Assembly (NCBI GenBank): GCA_010015655.1
Contig: ML976662.1
Span: 1,114,818 to 1,178,817 of the forward strand
Direction of reading: 5' to 3'
Source: Bimuria novae-zelandiae CBS 107.79
Lineage: Eukaryota; Ascomycota; Dothideomycetes; Pleosporales; Didymosphaeriaceae
Length of the DNA: 64,000 nt
Part shown: piece by piece, positions 34,514 to 44,826 of the stretch
How positions within the stretch are numbered: the first letter of the stretch is position 1
Layout: each line of letters opens with the position of its first letter
Translations under genes and position numbers: made by a program
The notes under the pieces: generated by a model
The model's database searches: none
Seen by the model: only the letters and a program-made list of their open reading frames with translations
What the model was told of the DNA's origin: nothing

Positions 34514-36486
34514 ATGCCTCTCGCTAGACACGTTGACCCTGATGAGCTGATCGAATCGCTTCGTGATCACCCTATCCACAAAGCTGGCGGTAATCATAGC
34601 CGCTTCATCTCGCATACGACACCCTACTCTAGCCGATATGCGAGCACCACAGAGCTCTCAAAATTCAAGATACCTCAAGATGGGGCTCCAGCAGATGTTG
34701 TTCATCAGCTCCTGAAGGATGAACTCGACTTGGATGGCGTGAGAAAGCCATGATCAAAGCTCGTACAACGTGCTGACCCCAACAGCGACCCAGCTTAAAC
34801 CTGGCCTCCTTTGTGGGAACATACATGGAGAAGGAGGGGGAGCAGCTCATGATCGAGAACCTGTCGAAGAACCTGAGTGACGCTGACGAGTACCCGGCCA
34901 TGATGGACATGCATGCCCGTTGCGTCTCGATCATTGCACACCTTTGGGGTGTACAGAAAGGGGAAAAGGCAATCGGGTCAGCGACAACCGGCTCTAGCGA
35001 GGCAATTCATCTGGGCGGATTGGCTATGAAGCGTCGCTGGCAAGAAAAGAGAATGAAGGACAAGAAGGACACTTCGAAGCCTAACATACTCATGGGGTCA
35101 AACGCACAAGTAGCGCTGGAGAAGTTCGCGCGCTACTTTGAGGTTGAGGCTCGCATCCTTCCGGTATCAGCCGAGTCCAATTACCGGCTCAACCCTGAAC
35201 TTGTGAAGGAGAACATCGATGAGAATACCATTGGCGTCTTTGTAATTCTGGGCTCGACTTACACCGGGCATTACGAGCCAGTGGAAGAGATCCACAACAT
35301 CCTTGATGAATACGAGAAGAAGACGGGTGTGGACATTCCAATACACGTTGATGTAAGCTACAATCTAAATCACACGGTGCTACAATGTACTGACTTCACT
35401 AGGGCGCCTCTGGAGGATTCATCGCTCCTTTCACTCAAGTATGTGCCTTGCAGTCGGCCCTTGCGTTGCTCACCCTAGGCCAACACAGCTTCCCGCTTTC
35501 CAGCTTATACTAACTTCTTATCCGCGAACTAGGCAGGCGCAGGACAGAAGTGGAATTTCGAACTTCCCCGCGTCAAGTCGATCAATACCAGTGGACACAA
35601 ATTCGGCCTCGTCTATGCGGGTGTCGGATGGATCATCTGGAGGGACGAGAGCTACCTGCCAAAGCATCTCGTGTTTGAACTGCATTATCTAGGTGGCACG
35701 GAGGAGAGTTACACTCTTAACTTCTCGCGGCCGGGAGCGCAGGTCATTGCGCAGTACTACAACCTCGTCCATCTTGGGTTCAGTGGATATCGTGGGATCA
35801 TGGAAAACACACTGGCAAATGCTCGACTGCTTAGTCGTGCACTTGAGCATACAGGCTGGTACCGTTGTGTATGTTTCTGTGAGCTCGTTATAGAAGCCAT
35901 CGCTAATAGACGACAGGTTAGCGACATCCATCGAAAGAAGGGCGATCATAAGTACGAGAAGGGCAAGCCGCAGTACGACTCAGGCGACAGCAGCGCTGAC
36001 TACAACGCTGGCCTTCCCGTTGTCGCGTTCACATTCACCGACGACTTCAAGAAAGACTACCCGCACCTCAAGGAAGATGCCGTGAGCAATCTGCTAAGAG
36101 CGAAGCAGTACATCATCCCGAGTAAGTCTTGTCGTGGAGATTCTGATGCGTGGCTGACAATGCAGGCTACCCATTGCCGCCGAATGAGGAGAAGACGCAG
36201 ATACTGCGTGTCGTTGTCCGCGAGACATTGTCGTTGGACATGATAGATAGACTCGTCACAGACATTTGCAATGTAACGGAGGGCATGATGGGCAGTGGCG
36301 CAGCGGATATTGCCGCGTGGCAGCCACCACCCCGGAGCGTCGAGGTACGTGATGTGTTACCCGCGAATCGTGGATTTAACGGACTGATCTCCCTAGAAAC
36401 AACACTCCTCCACTGGCCTACCCGCACGCGAGAAGCACAAGGGGAGAAGCCCTATGCACGAAGGTGTGCACCGAAGCGTGTGTTGA
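34514..36486 (+). CDS. Glutamate decarboxylase (PLP-dependent)
   Basis: Converts L-glutamate to GABA and CO2 in the cytosol, as the first step of the GABA shunt. Seven exons: 34514-34738, 34786-35352, 35403-35438, 35533-35868, 35917-36121, 36166-36344 and 36397-36486, 1638 nt in all (545 aa). The PLP-lysine motif is SINTSGHKFG, with Lys at about residue 299. Other family blocks are SATTGSSEAIHLGGLAMKRR, PIHVDGASGGFIAPF and YPLPPNEEKTQILRVVVRE. The C-terminus ends MHEGVHRSVC, as in other fungal enzymes. All introns have GT-AG ends. Intron 4 (35869-35916, 48 nt) is a multiple of three and stop-free, so its retention would insert 16 residues in frame. The gene is intact and not RIP-mutated although repeats lie on both sides. 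Confidence 0.95.
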
Positions 36487-37114
36487 TTAGTGATCAGCGA
36501 GGCAAAAAGTTATATAGCCGGAGTTTCCGATTAATGATACTTGCATATGTCTGTACGACGTACCTGCAATGTTCGGATGTGAAAATCTCATGATGGGCCT
36601 CGGCGCCCAATGAGAAAGTCAGGGAATAGACGATGCAGTCCGCGCATCGAGGTGTTTCCCGCGAGCGTAGCACGACGTACGAAGAAGACTTTCGCCTATT
36701 GCCCTGCTTCCACAGATGTGGAAAGGGACTCGCGAAACTTGTTCAGTCCCTGGCACGGAAAGTATTCCACCCACTCAGCTGCTTTGAGTCTCCAATTTTC
36801 AGATCTTCGGGCGAAGGAAGCTAAGATCCTAGCGAGATCTGTTACTTCCTAATACGGCAAGATGGCTCTTGGCGGTCGCGATCTCGAGAAGTCCATCACA
36901 TCACCATCATCGTGCAAACTAAAAAGCGCACATTCGGCCACCGTGCGCAACCCCTTTTGTTATGCTTGAGGCGAAAACGTCCAATCATGCATGGCAACTG
37001 GGCATGGCGCCGGTCATGCCGCGGTGGCGGAGTATGACGCTCTGGTACGGATCTCCTCCACGCCTGAAAGTGTGCAGCATCCATGGGTGCGGCCCCATTT
37101 GACAGGCGACAAAC
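36487..37114. other. Spacer between GAD gene and piggyBac-like element
   Basis: About 630 bases of GC-normal sequence. It contains the GAD 3' region; no gene or repeat is recognised. Confidence 0.5.
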
Positions 37115-40100
37115 TATCCCCCCACGCGGTAAACGAAAAATCGCGCACACCAAAACAACGCTAGTCCACCCCCGCCATGCAACACTCTGCAGCCACCTTT
37201 TTACACAAAAATAAAACTCCACACGCTATACTACTTTATAATAATATTTTACTACGTAATTAATTAGATAGCCTAATTACCTAATAACCCCTATTTAAAT
37301 ATGCTAAAAAAGTTGCAGATTAAAGGTGCTTACAAGTTTATAGATTTCCGCTACATACCCTACTATTACAACGATATTTTTAGCTATTATAGCGTGAAAC
37401 GCCGCTAGGGCTAGGAGATACTTACTAAGGACAATATAGAGGCTAATAGGACCTATTATAATAGTATATTAACGGCGGAGAAGCGTAGCAGACCTTTAAA
37501 GCTATTTCTAAAGGACCTAGAGCGTGCTAATAAGTATTTATAAGACCTAAAATAGGACGCCCGCGTCCTTACATAGGAGTAGCTAGCATATAAATTAGAT
37601 CTTAGCGTTAGTGGTAAGACCCTTAAGGAGCATCTCTATACTATAGATTACTTAAAATACGTTACTTATAATAAAGGCTAGGTTTCCTAGCGCGTTATAA
37701 AGCTCCGCGTTAAGTACTCTACTATTATACTTAAAAAGTACCCTAATAAGAAGAACTAGCGCCGCGTACGCTTCTTTAATAAAATACACTAGAGTATAGG
37801 GCCTAAGGGCAAGATAAGAATTATTAGAAAACCTAGAGAGCGCTACTATCGCGATTATATATAATATATATTAAATCGTAATAACGAGAAGACTTTAGAG
37901 CGCTAGCACTTATAGGCCGCTATAGGCTTTAATTTTAAGAGTAACTTATACTTTTATAACGTCTTAGGTAATAAAAATAGTAAGATAAGCCTTAAGGTAT
38001 ACCGCAACGCGATCCTTAAGCGTATTATTAAGCTATAAATTTTACGCGGCGACGACTTCGTGCTAGAGGAAAATAACAACTCTAGCTATAGGATAGGTAA
38101 ATCTTCTAATAATATTATTTATAATTAGAAGAAAACCTATAGCTTAAAGTCCTACTTTAACTATATATACTTACCTAATTTAGCACTTATAGAAAATTGC
38201 TAGTAGCCTTTAAAGCAGTATCTTAAAAGGTTCCCCTATTAAGATATCTTTAAAAACAAGAGACCTTATAATTAAAGGCTAGTAATTAATTAGCTAAAAG
38301 TTTATAAACAAGCGCGTTAATAGCATGCTATAAAGGCTGCAAGACTACTGCGACTCTAGCGGAGAAATCACATGTTATTAAGCTTAACACCAAACAAAAG
38401 TCATGTATATACAGATCTACATATAAAGCAAGCCTCACGGTGCGATTTGGCGTCGAAATCGATTTAATATGGCTCGAATTTCGACTTTGTAGGGCAAATG
38501 TATGGGTGACAAAAAGCTGACTCATCTAGTTTGGTGTGCGCGATTTTTCGTTTACCGCGTGCCCCCGCACTGTCAAAATCTGCCACAGGCGGACTTCTTG
38601 CTAGTGGCCAATCGGACGATAGCTCCGATTCTGCATGAACACCGAAATTTATGAAGTTTGGCTGTAGATTCTTATACAATCTGCATTTTTACTCGTACTT
38701 AACTTAAATTACTTAATAATTGAGCTCTTGGTGGTGTTAATTAACTTAATTGTTTGCAGTCGGCGGAGGTGCTCCTGCCAGCACTTAGGGCGTACTTCAG
38801 GCCTACACATAGGCAGTTGGCAGAGACTACACCCAAAGCGCGTACGCGGAGTACGCTGAGGAGGTCGAGGAGACTGTAAATTGCCTTGAACGTGACCCAG
38901 AGCTACCCTGGGAGGCTGAGACTTGTGCTGGCGTCGCCCACGCTCCGCACAAAGTACACAAGTCTTTGCCTGTTTATACAGGTTTGCGGAGCGATGGGAG
39001 CTCTCCTCAGCAACAACAACGTCGTCTAATCTCTTACGCTTTGCTCCTGCGTTGCAAAGACACGTCCCGCGGTCGAAAAGCTGCTTAATAAGGTCGTATA
39101 GGAACCTTTTATAGCCGCTCCTTTTAGCGGCGGCAGCGTTAGAGTATAAGGACAGCCTGTACGCGTTGTTAAGCATTAGGTTAAGCAAAAAGTAGAGCAA
39201 AGGTCGCCAGGTACAACGCTTAACTTGCTAGGTCAAGTAATACGCCTTCGTCTAATTAAAGCGATCAACCTTAGTTTTGTAACAATTGTAGTCGTCAATC
39301 ATCTGCGGTATGCCTAGCAGCCTCACAGGCTCGTTGCCAAAGGCTTTTTCAAAGATCCCCTTGTTGTTTTGGCTCATTTTGGAGCGTCGGCGGAGCTTTA
39401 TAATGACCTGGATCGCTGGTGGCGACTATCGTCAGCGTGCCAAGGCCATAGTGTTAAGACGACAACTTACGCTCTGCGACGGTAGAGGCAAAAAGGACGA
39501 CCTAATTATCTCTCCACGCTGCCTGTAGGACTTCTCCGCTCTTTAACAAGTCCCATCTAATCTCTCCCCACTCCATGTGCTTTGTAAACTGCGTTTTTAG
39601 ACGCATAAGGCTGCTCGAAAAGCGCTCCTTTGCCACCTTCTAGCGGGCGCGCCCTTTAACGCTAACGTCCTTAGCTTACAACTCCAAGCGCGCAGCGTCT
39701 TTAAAAGTCTCTTTAGTCATTATCTTAGTCGTCTAGACCGTCCCTGCGCAACCCACGCCTTGCCGCCGCAGGTATTCAAGCATAGGTATAGTGTTGAACA
39801 GATTGTCGTCCCACACAATGTAGAGACCCGACGGAAAAAGGCGCTAACCATCAGCGTCAACGGCGAGGACGAGAGCGACAGGTACTAACTCTGTGGGTGT
39901 AAAAGCCTGCGCGTCAGCGTCAGTAAAGGTTGGTAAATTGACAGGGCCGCGGCCTTTGCCTCTAGCATAAAATAACTAGTTCAGGACGACTCCATCGTTT
40001 GCTAGACACTAGATTTTAAAGCCCTTAGGTGTAGGCTTTGTCTTAATAATTACCACCTCGCTAGCACGTCCAGTAAATCTGGCAATAGCCTCGTCGACGC

Positions 40101-40831
40101 AAAGGTGCTTACCAGGGCGCTAGTACTGCAGAGAGCGCGCGCGGAGGAGCTCTGAGAGATCCCACACCCTGCCAAAAGGTGACTGAAAAGTCTGACTAAC
40201 TTCCGCAGTGTATAGGTAGCGATCTAGCTAGTGCCAGCGCGTACAGCCCATAAAGTCGTTGAGCTTATAAGTAGGCGCGTTTTTGTGACCGCGACTCTAA
40301 TATTCTGCCAGCGACGGCTCTCTGTGGACGGCTATATATACGACAATTGCAAAGTACGTATACAGCTCTCCTAGCGACGTAGGTTTCCAGCCTCTCGCGG
40401 AGGGCAGCTAAGGGTGCGCATGAGCAGCGCGATCGTTAATAAAGTATGCAATCTGCTCCATAACCTCAGCGTCGAAAAACAAGTCAAAGAGGGCAATTAG
40501 AGAGCCTCTGTCAGTACCCTTAGGTAAATCAGCGACTCCAAAAGTACGTGGGTTGTTAATTTCGAGAGGTCTCCATTGCGGTGGCGGCGTGGACGGTAAG
40601 TCAGGTAAAACACCTCGTTTTTATAAGTATTTTGTGTATTTTACAAAGTCAGGATCGTTACTAACGACAGACGCAGGATTTGGCATGTTTGCATATAGTA
40701 GCAATTTCGAAAAAGGTCGATTTTGGCTATAAAACAAAAATTGCCGTCATCACAATTCAAATTTGGTGTTGAGATCGACTAGACGCTGATTGGCGCGTCG
40801 TTTGTGGCAGATTTTGACAGTGCGGGGGATA
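37115..40831 (-). mobile_element. piggyBac-like element, transposase broken, left TIR interrupted
   Basis: The ends are inverted repeats TATCCCCCGCACTGTC... (inner part ...AAAATCTGCCAC), with the right end at 40804-40831. The left end is split: TATCCCCC at 37115-37122 and CCCCCGCACTGTC from 38562, with another transposon between. A TTAA target duplication is not visible. The minus-strand transposase (about 40370-38709) has the DDE_Tnp_1_7 blocks LRARSLQY.RPGKHLCVDEA, GFKI.CLANDG and YIVWDDNLF. It ends with a Cys-rich zinc-finger-like tail, CVLCAERGR then FGCSLCQLPMC, inside the open stretch 39200-38709. Several Gln and Trp codons are TAG. Without the insertion it is about 2.3 kb. Confidence 0.85.
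37123..38561 (+). mobile_element. 1.44 kb TIR transposon, copy 2 (inverted relative to copy 1)
   Basis: Same element as 8963-10400 in the opposite orientation. The TIRs are CACGCGGTAAACG... at both ends. It lies inside the left TIR of the piggyBac-like element, with CCCCC on each side (37118-37122 and 38562-38566) as the 5 bp duplication. On the plus strand about 38060-38230 the transposase relic reads LRGDDFVLEEN, then the degraded SPDLAPIENCW-type block as LPNLALIENC with TGG now TAG. It is RIP-inactivated. Confidence 0.87.
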
Positions 40832-41115
40832 CCTTTTGTTCCTTCTAGTGCGTGCCATCCTAATTCTTTTCGGTACCATATGTTGGAACACGATCTTGAT
40901 GATGACGTCTGCAATTCTTTGGATTCGACCTCTTGTACTGATCACTACCTAAGTTACTTGCACACGCGACTGACCATGTGCTACACTCCACGACGCACAT
41001 GAAGCTCTCCTCCCTTATGCTGCGCCGCTGCATTACCTGGCCTCTAGCTAATGACTCTTTCTGTTCTTTCTGTTTGGAGCGCGGAGTCCGGGGTGTAAGC
41101 GATCCTTTTCCCGTC
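40832..41115. other. Upstream region of CRY-DASH gene
   Basis: The promoter and 5' UTR must fit in about 285 bases between the piggyBac-like right end and the start codon, unless the promoter extends into the element. An in-frame upstream ATG at 40978 would add 46 residues (MLHSTTHMKLSSLMLRRCIT...) that are not typical of the family. Confidence 0.5.
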
Positions 41116-43343
41116 ATGGAGGAACCTCCGCCTCGGGTGCTCCTCTACATCCTGCGTCACGATATCCGCCTCTCAGACAATCCGATCTTCTACGCTGCAT
41201 CCGCATACTCGTTGAAAACAAACACGTACACAAAATCGACACAGAGCATTGATACCCCTGTTCGAAATGATCCTTTTATTTCAAACCAAGATTTTCCTGC
41301 CTTTACGCACCTCTTGCCCGTTTATGTATTCCCCGCAAACCAAGTTGAAGTGTCTGGTTTCATCCCCGACCCGACAACGAAATCCCCTTATCCTCAAGCA
41401 ACAAGCCATGTGGCAGGCTTTTGGCGAACAGGGCACCACCGCGCAAGATTCATGGCTGAAGGTCTCTGGGATTTGAAATTCAGACTGGAACAACTTGGTT
41501 GTGGATCAGGCCTACAAGTAAGAGTCGGAAGAGCTGGCGAGGTAGTAGAAGGTATCCTTGAATGGTACACAAAAGAGAAAGGCGCTGGTCGCAGCAAAGT
41601 AGAAGTCGCGGGTATCTGGATGACTGCTGAAGAGGGGAAAGAGGAAAAGGACGAGGAGGCGAATGTGAGGCGTGTGGCGTATGAGAAGAGTGTGCCTTTC
41701 AAGCTGTGGGCCGACGAGAAGTACTTTATTGACGAGTGCGTCCTTGCAACTCAGCGCCACGTTGCCCTGCCTTGAGTGCCTAAGCTGACCTCGTAGTAGC
41801 CGAGACTCCCCCTTGGATGACATTATGGAGCTTCCAAATATATACACCACATACCGGAAATCACTGGAGCCACTGCGGTCACGTCCACGGCCGAGCATAC
41901 CTGCTCCTGAGCAACTTCCACCGCTGCCTCCCGGAATACCGCCACAGAAGCACCCTTTCGAAATTCCAAATGGCTTAGATGGTTTGATAGGAGCGCTCCG
42001 ACGATCTTTAGACGACGACCTGAAACATGATCTGCCTGTACCACCAAGTTGGGCTCCTGGAACTATAACTACACATCCTTTCTCTGGAGGTGAAACAGCA
42101 GCGCAAGAGAGGCTTGCACATCTTATTTCTAGCGGTGCCATGAGCTCGTACAAGGCGACGCGGAATCAAATGCTTGGAGTCGATTATAGCACGAAACTGT
42201 CCGCTTTTCTAGCGCAGGGTGGGTTTTCCCTCCTGATGGCGAGCGTCGCAACAAGCGTGAGCACTAATCAGAGTCTTTCCTCTAGGCCACATTACAGCAC
42301 GCCAGGTGCACTGGGCGATGATGGACTTTGAAGAAGGGCGGGGCCTGGGAGATGCTGTCACGGGCTACGGTCAAGGAGAGAACGACGGTACCGCCGCTGT
42401 CAGGTTCGAGCTATTATGGCGAGACTACATGTATTTGTGTGCCCGAAAATTCGGCAAGAGGATGTACGATCTGTCCGGCATCCAAGATCCGTAAGTCCTC
42501 CCAGCATTCGACGTTTCTTGAGATACGACTAAATCTTCTGCTTTCCACAGGAACAAGCGAAGAAAGCCCAGCGACGTTGAACCAACCCTCCATAGCGATC
42601 AACGCCCGCGGAAACGCTGGAAACACCTCGTCGAAAGCGGCGGCTTGGGCGATACCCCAGAGCGCACTCGCGAAGTCTTCGCAAGATTCCGATCTGGTCG
42701 TACAGGTGTTGGGCTCATCGACGCTGCAAACCGTGAACTCTTCCTCACAGGCTACACTTCCAATCGCGCACGCCAAAACGTAGCTTCCTTCCTGTCCAAT
42801 TCGTCTCACCTTGGCATTGACTGGCGCGTCGGAGCCGAATGGTACGAGTATCTTCTGCTCGACTACGACATGGCTAACAACTGGGGCAACTGGCAATATG
42901 TCGCCGGTGTCGGTAACGATCCGCGACAAGGCCGTGTCTTCAATCCTGTGAAGCAAGCTCTGGATTATGATCCTCAAGGTGAATATATCAAGGCTTGGGT
43001 GCCAGAGCTGCGGCAAATCACTTTGACGAAGAATGTGGGGATGAATAAAGAGGAGTTAGATCAGCAGAAGCTGATGGGTCTGTATCAAGCATGGAGACTA
43101 AGTGACTACGAGAAAGATAGGTTAGGCCTGAGGGGCATCGAATGGGTTGAGTCGCCGTTGGTCAAGATCCAGTTTTCCGTGGGCAGTGGAAAAGGTCGAG
43201 GAGGTCAAAATAAAAGAGGCAGGGGGAGGGGAGACTGGCGAGGTCGTGGTCGAGGTCGTGGGAAGAGCACAGGGAGCCTAGGCATTGAGGAGAAGCTGGA
43301 AAAGACGCAGATCATGGATGAGCCCAACGAGCCGAATCGTTGA
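41116..43343 (+). CDS. Cryptochrome DASH
   Basis: A flavoprotein of the photolyase/cryptochrome family (DASH clade) that senses blue light or repairs pyrimidine dimers in single-stranded DNA. Exons 41116-41735, 41800-42218, 42286-42490 and 42551-43343 give 678 aa. The N-terminal photolyase domain begins VLLYILRHDIRLSDNPIF. The FAD-binding half carries GGLGDTPERTREVFARFRSG (exon 4), SNRARQNVASFLSN and WYEYLLLDYDMANNWGNWQY, then GNDPRQGRVFNP. The last ~50 residues are an Arg/Gly-rich tail (GRGGQNKRGRGRGDWRGRGR) usual in fungal DASH proteins and likely to bind RNA or DNA. All introns are GT-AG with CTGAC or CTAAT branch sites. The start at 41116 fits the family length. Confidence 0.95.
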
Positions 43344-43578
43344 GTTTTATTTCGGTTAAAAACGCGTTCTTGGTATTGCTTCGGCCGCTTCTGCTGCACG
43401 CCTTGTCCATATTCTATTCACAATGCAGGAGTAGCCGCATTCACCGCGTCCATTGTCTTACAGCTAAAATAAGCACACATAGTGTAAGACAATCACCAAG
43501 CTAAGCACTCCTCACAATGTCCACCCAAGATCATCAAAACAAACGCTATCCTATCACTCTTAACACAAACCAAACCTC

Positions 43579-44439
43579 ATGTGCAAGATCCGATTCGAGC
43601 CTCTCAGTCGCAAATCAAAGCACACCACCACCACCAACTCACCTCCAACCTCCATCTCCCGACTTCAAAAACAAAAACCCAAGGCCGCAAAGATGTCTCT
43701 CCCCAAGACCTACTGCATGTCCGCCGCATCAATAAGCTTGACTGCCGGCACTTCCTTCGCAAACGTCCCAGATCACTACGCCATCATGCAGCTCGACATT
43801 TGGGCGACTACTGAAGAGGTCAAGGTGCAGTTCCGCAAGCTGCGCACCGAGTATTTCACCTCAGACGCAGCGAAGTATCGGCAGCTGCAGACGGCGTACG
43901 CGGTGCTCGTAGATCGGGAGGCGCGTGCAGAGTACGACGCCGTGTATCGCGAGAGGATGGGACTGCCACCGCCGACAATCACAGGTGAGCTTGTTTCCAC
44001 TGTCTCGTCGTCGCGCAAGATTTCCATCATGCAGGCTGCGGTGTCCCGCATTGATGCGCAGGCGTCGCCGTCCCAGGAAGATCGGCACCGCGCGGAGATG
44101 GCCAGGCTTGAGGCTGAGCGTGCTCGTGAGGAGGAAATGCGTGCTAGAGAGGCGGAAGAGCAACGCGTTCGTGAAGAGGAGCAACGTGTTCTTGAAGAGG
44201 AACATCGTGCTAGAGAGGCAGAGGAGCAGCGTGCCCGTGAAGAAGAGGAGCAGCGCGTTCGTGACGCTGATCCTAACTGGCACTTGAAGCACTTCTCGCA
44301 GAAGTACAAGCCCTTGAATGGATCGCGGCTGTACCATAGTTTCGTTCCTGTCGCTAAACACTACGAGCGTAGCAGCCGCAAGCTTAAGTCTCAGCGTCCG
44401 ACTTACGGTGGAGGCTTCGCAGTCATGGCAGCGCCGTAG
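43579..44439 (+). CDS. J-domain-like protein with Arg/Glu coiled coil, HPD missing
   Basis: A single-exon protein of 286 aa from the first ATG, or 248 aa from the Met at 43693 (MSLPKTYCMS), which is equally plausible. Residues about 63-130 fold like a J domain: PDHYAIMQLDIWATTEEVKV, then FRKLRTEY and YRQLQTAYAVLVDREARAEY. The HPD tripeptide between helices II and III is replaced by EYFTSD, so stimulation of Hsp70 ATPase is not expected. Residues about 165-235 are a charged coiled coil with repeats of the type AREAEEQRVREEEQRV. The C-terminus is basic. No signal or membrane segment is visible. Its role is unknown; J-like scaffolds without HPD act as adaptors in some systems. Confidence 0.8.
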   Translation: MCKIRFEPLSRKSKHTTTTNSPPTSISRLQKQKPKAAKMSLPKTYCMSAASISLTAGTSFANVPDHYAIMQLDIWATTEEVKVQFRKLRTEYFTSDAAKYRQLQTAYAVLVDREARAEYDAVYRERMGLPPPTITGELVSTVSSSRKISIMQAAVSRIDAQASPSQEDRHRAEMARLEAERAREEEMRAREAEEQRVREEEQRVLEEEHRAREAEEQRAREEEEQRVRDADPNWHLKHFSQKYKPLNGSRLYHSFVPVAKHYERSSRKLKSQRPTYGGGFAVMAAP

Positions 44440-44741
44440 TTGCGCAGTGTAAGATTCGGGATGAGATCCCTGGAAGCTTTCCCACAGTATGGTTACAGGG
44501 AGACGGTAAATTTGTATCTGGTATAGCATTACCGCTTCCTTTTGGTTTCAATTACTACACTTATTTTTGCAAAAAGATTCTGCCTATTATCTAAATGTCG
44601 TACCTGTGTATTGGTTTTGATATTCTGTACGCTGCTTTACTTCGCGTAATGCGAATGGACTAACTCCACAACTGCAAAGTAACAACCAACTTCGACGGAC
44701 AGGCAAAAAGACATCCCTACACACTGTAGGATGGCAAAAAG

Positions 44742-44826
44742 TGACTCAGCCGAGGTTCGAACTCGGGACCTTCAGTGTCGCACATGAATGTGAGACTGAC
44801 GTGATAACCAACTACACCACCGAGCC
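44742..44826 (-). tRNA. tRNA-Val (anticodon CAC) with 11 nt intron
   Basis: The reverse strand folds as a cloverleaf. The acceptor GGCTCGG pairs with CTGAGTC (two G-U pairs), with discriminator A. The D arm is GTGTAGTTGGTTATCAC. The anticodon stem TCAGT/ACTGA has loop CT-CAC-A, interrupted after position 37 by an 11 nt intron. The T arm is CCGAGTTCGAACCTCGG. Mature length is 74 nt. Five T residues on the coding strand lie just downstream (44736-44740) as Pol III terminator. Confidence 0.92.

Noticed and set aside
8963..38561. The inverted 1.44 kb copies as ends of one giant 29.6 kb composite transposon
   Set aside because: Each copy has its own perfect 5 bp target duplication, so they are independent insertions.
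40978..41115. Upstream in-frame start of CRY-DASH
   Set aside because: The 46 extra residues are not expected for the family and lie close to the transposon end; a mitochondrial leader cannot be fully excluded.
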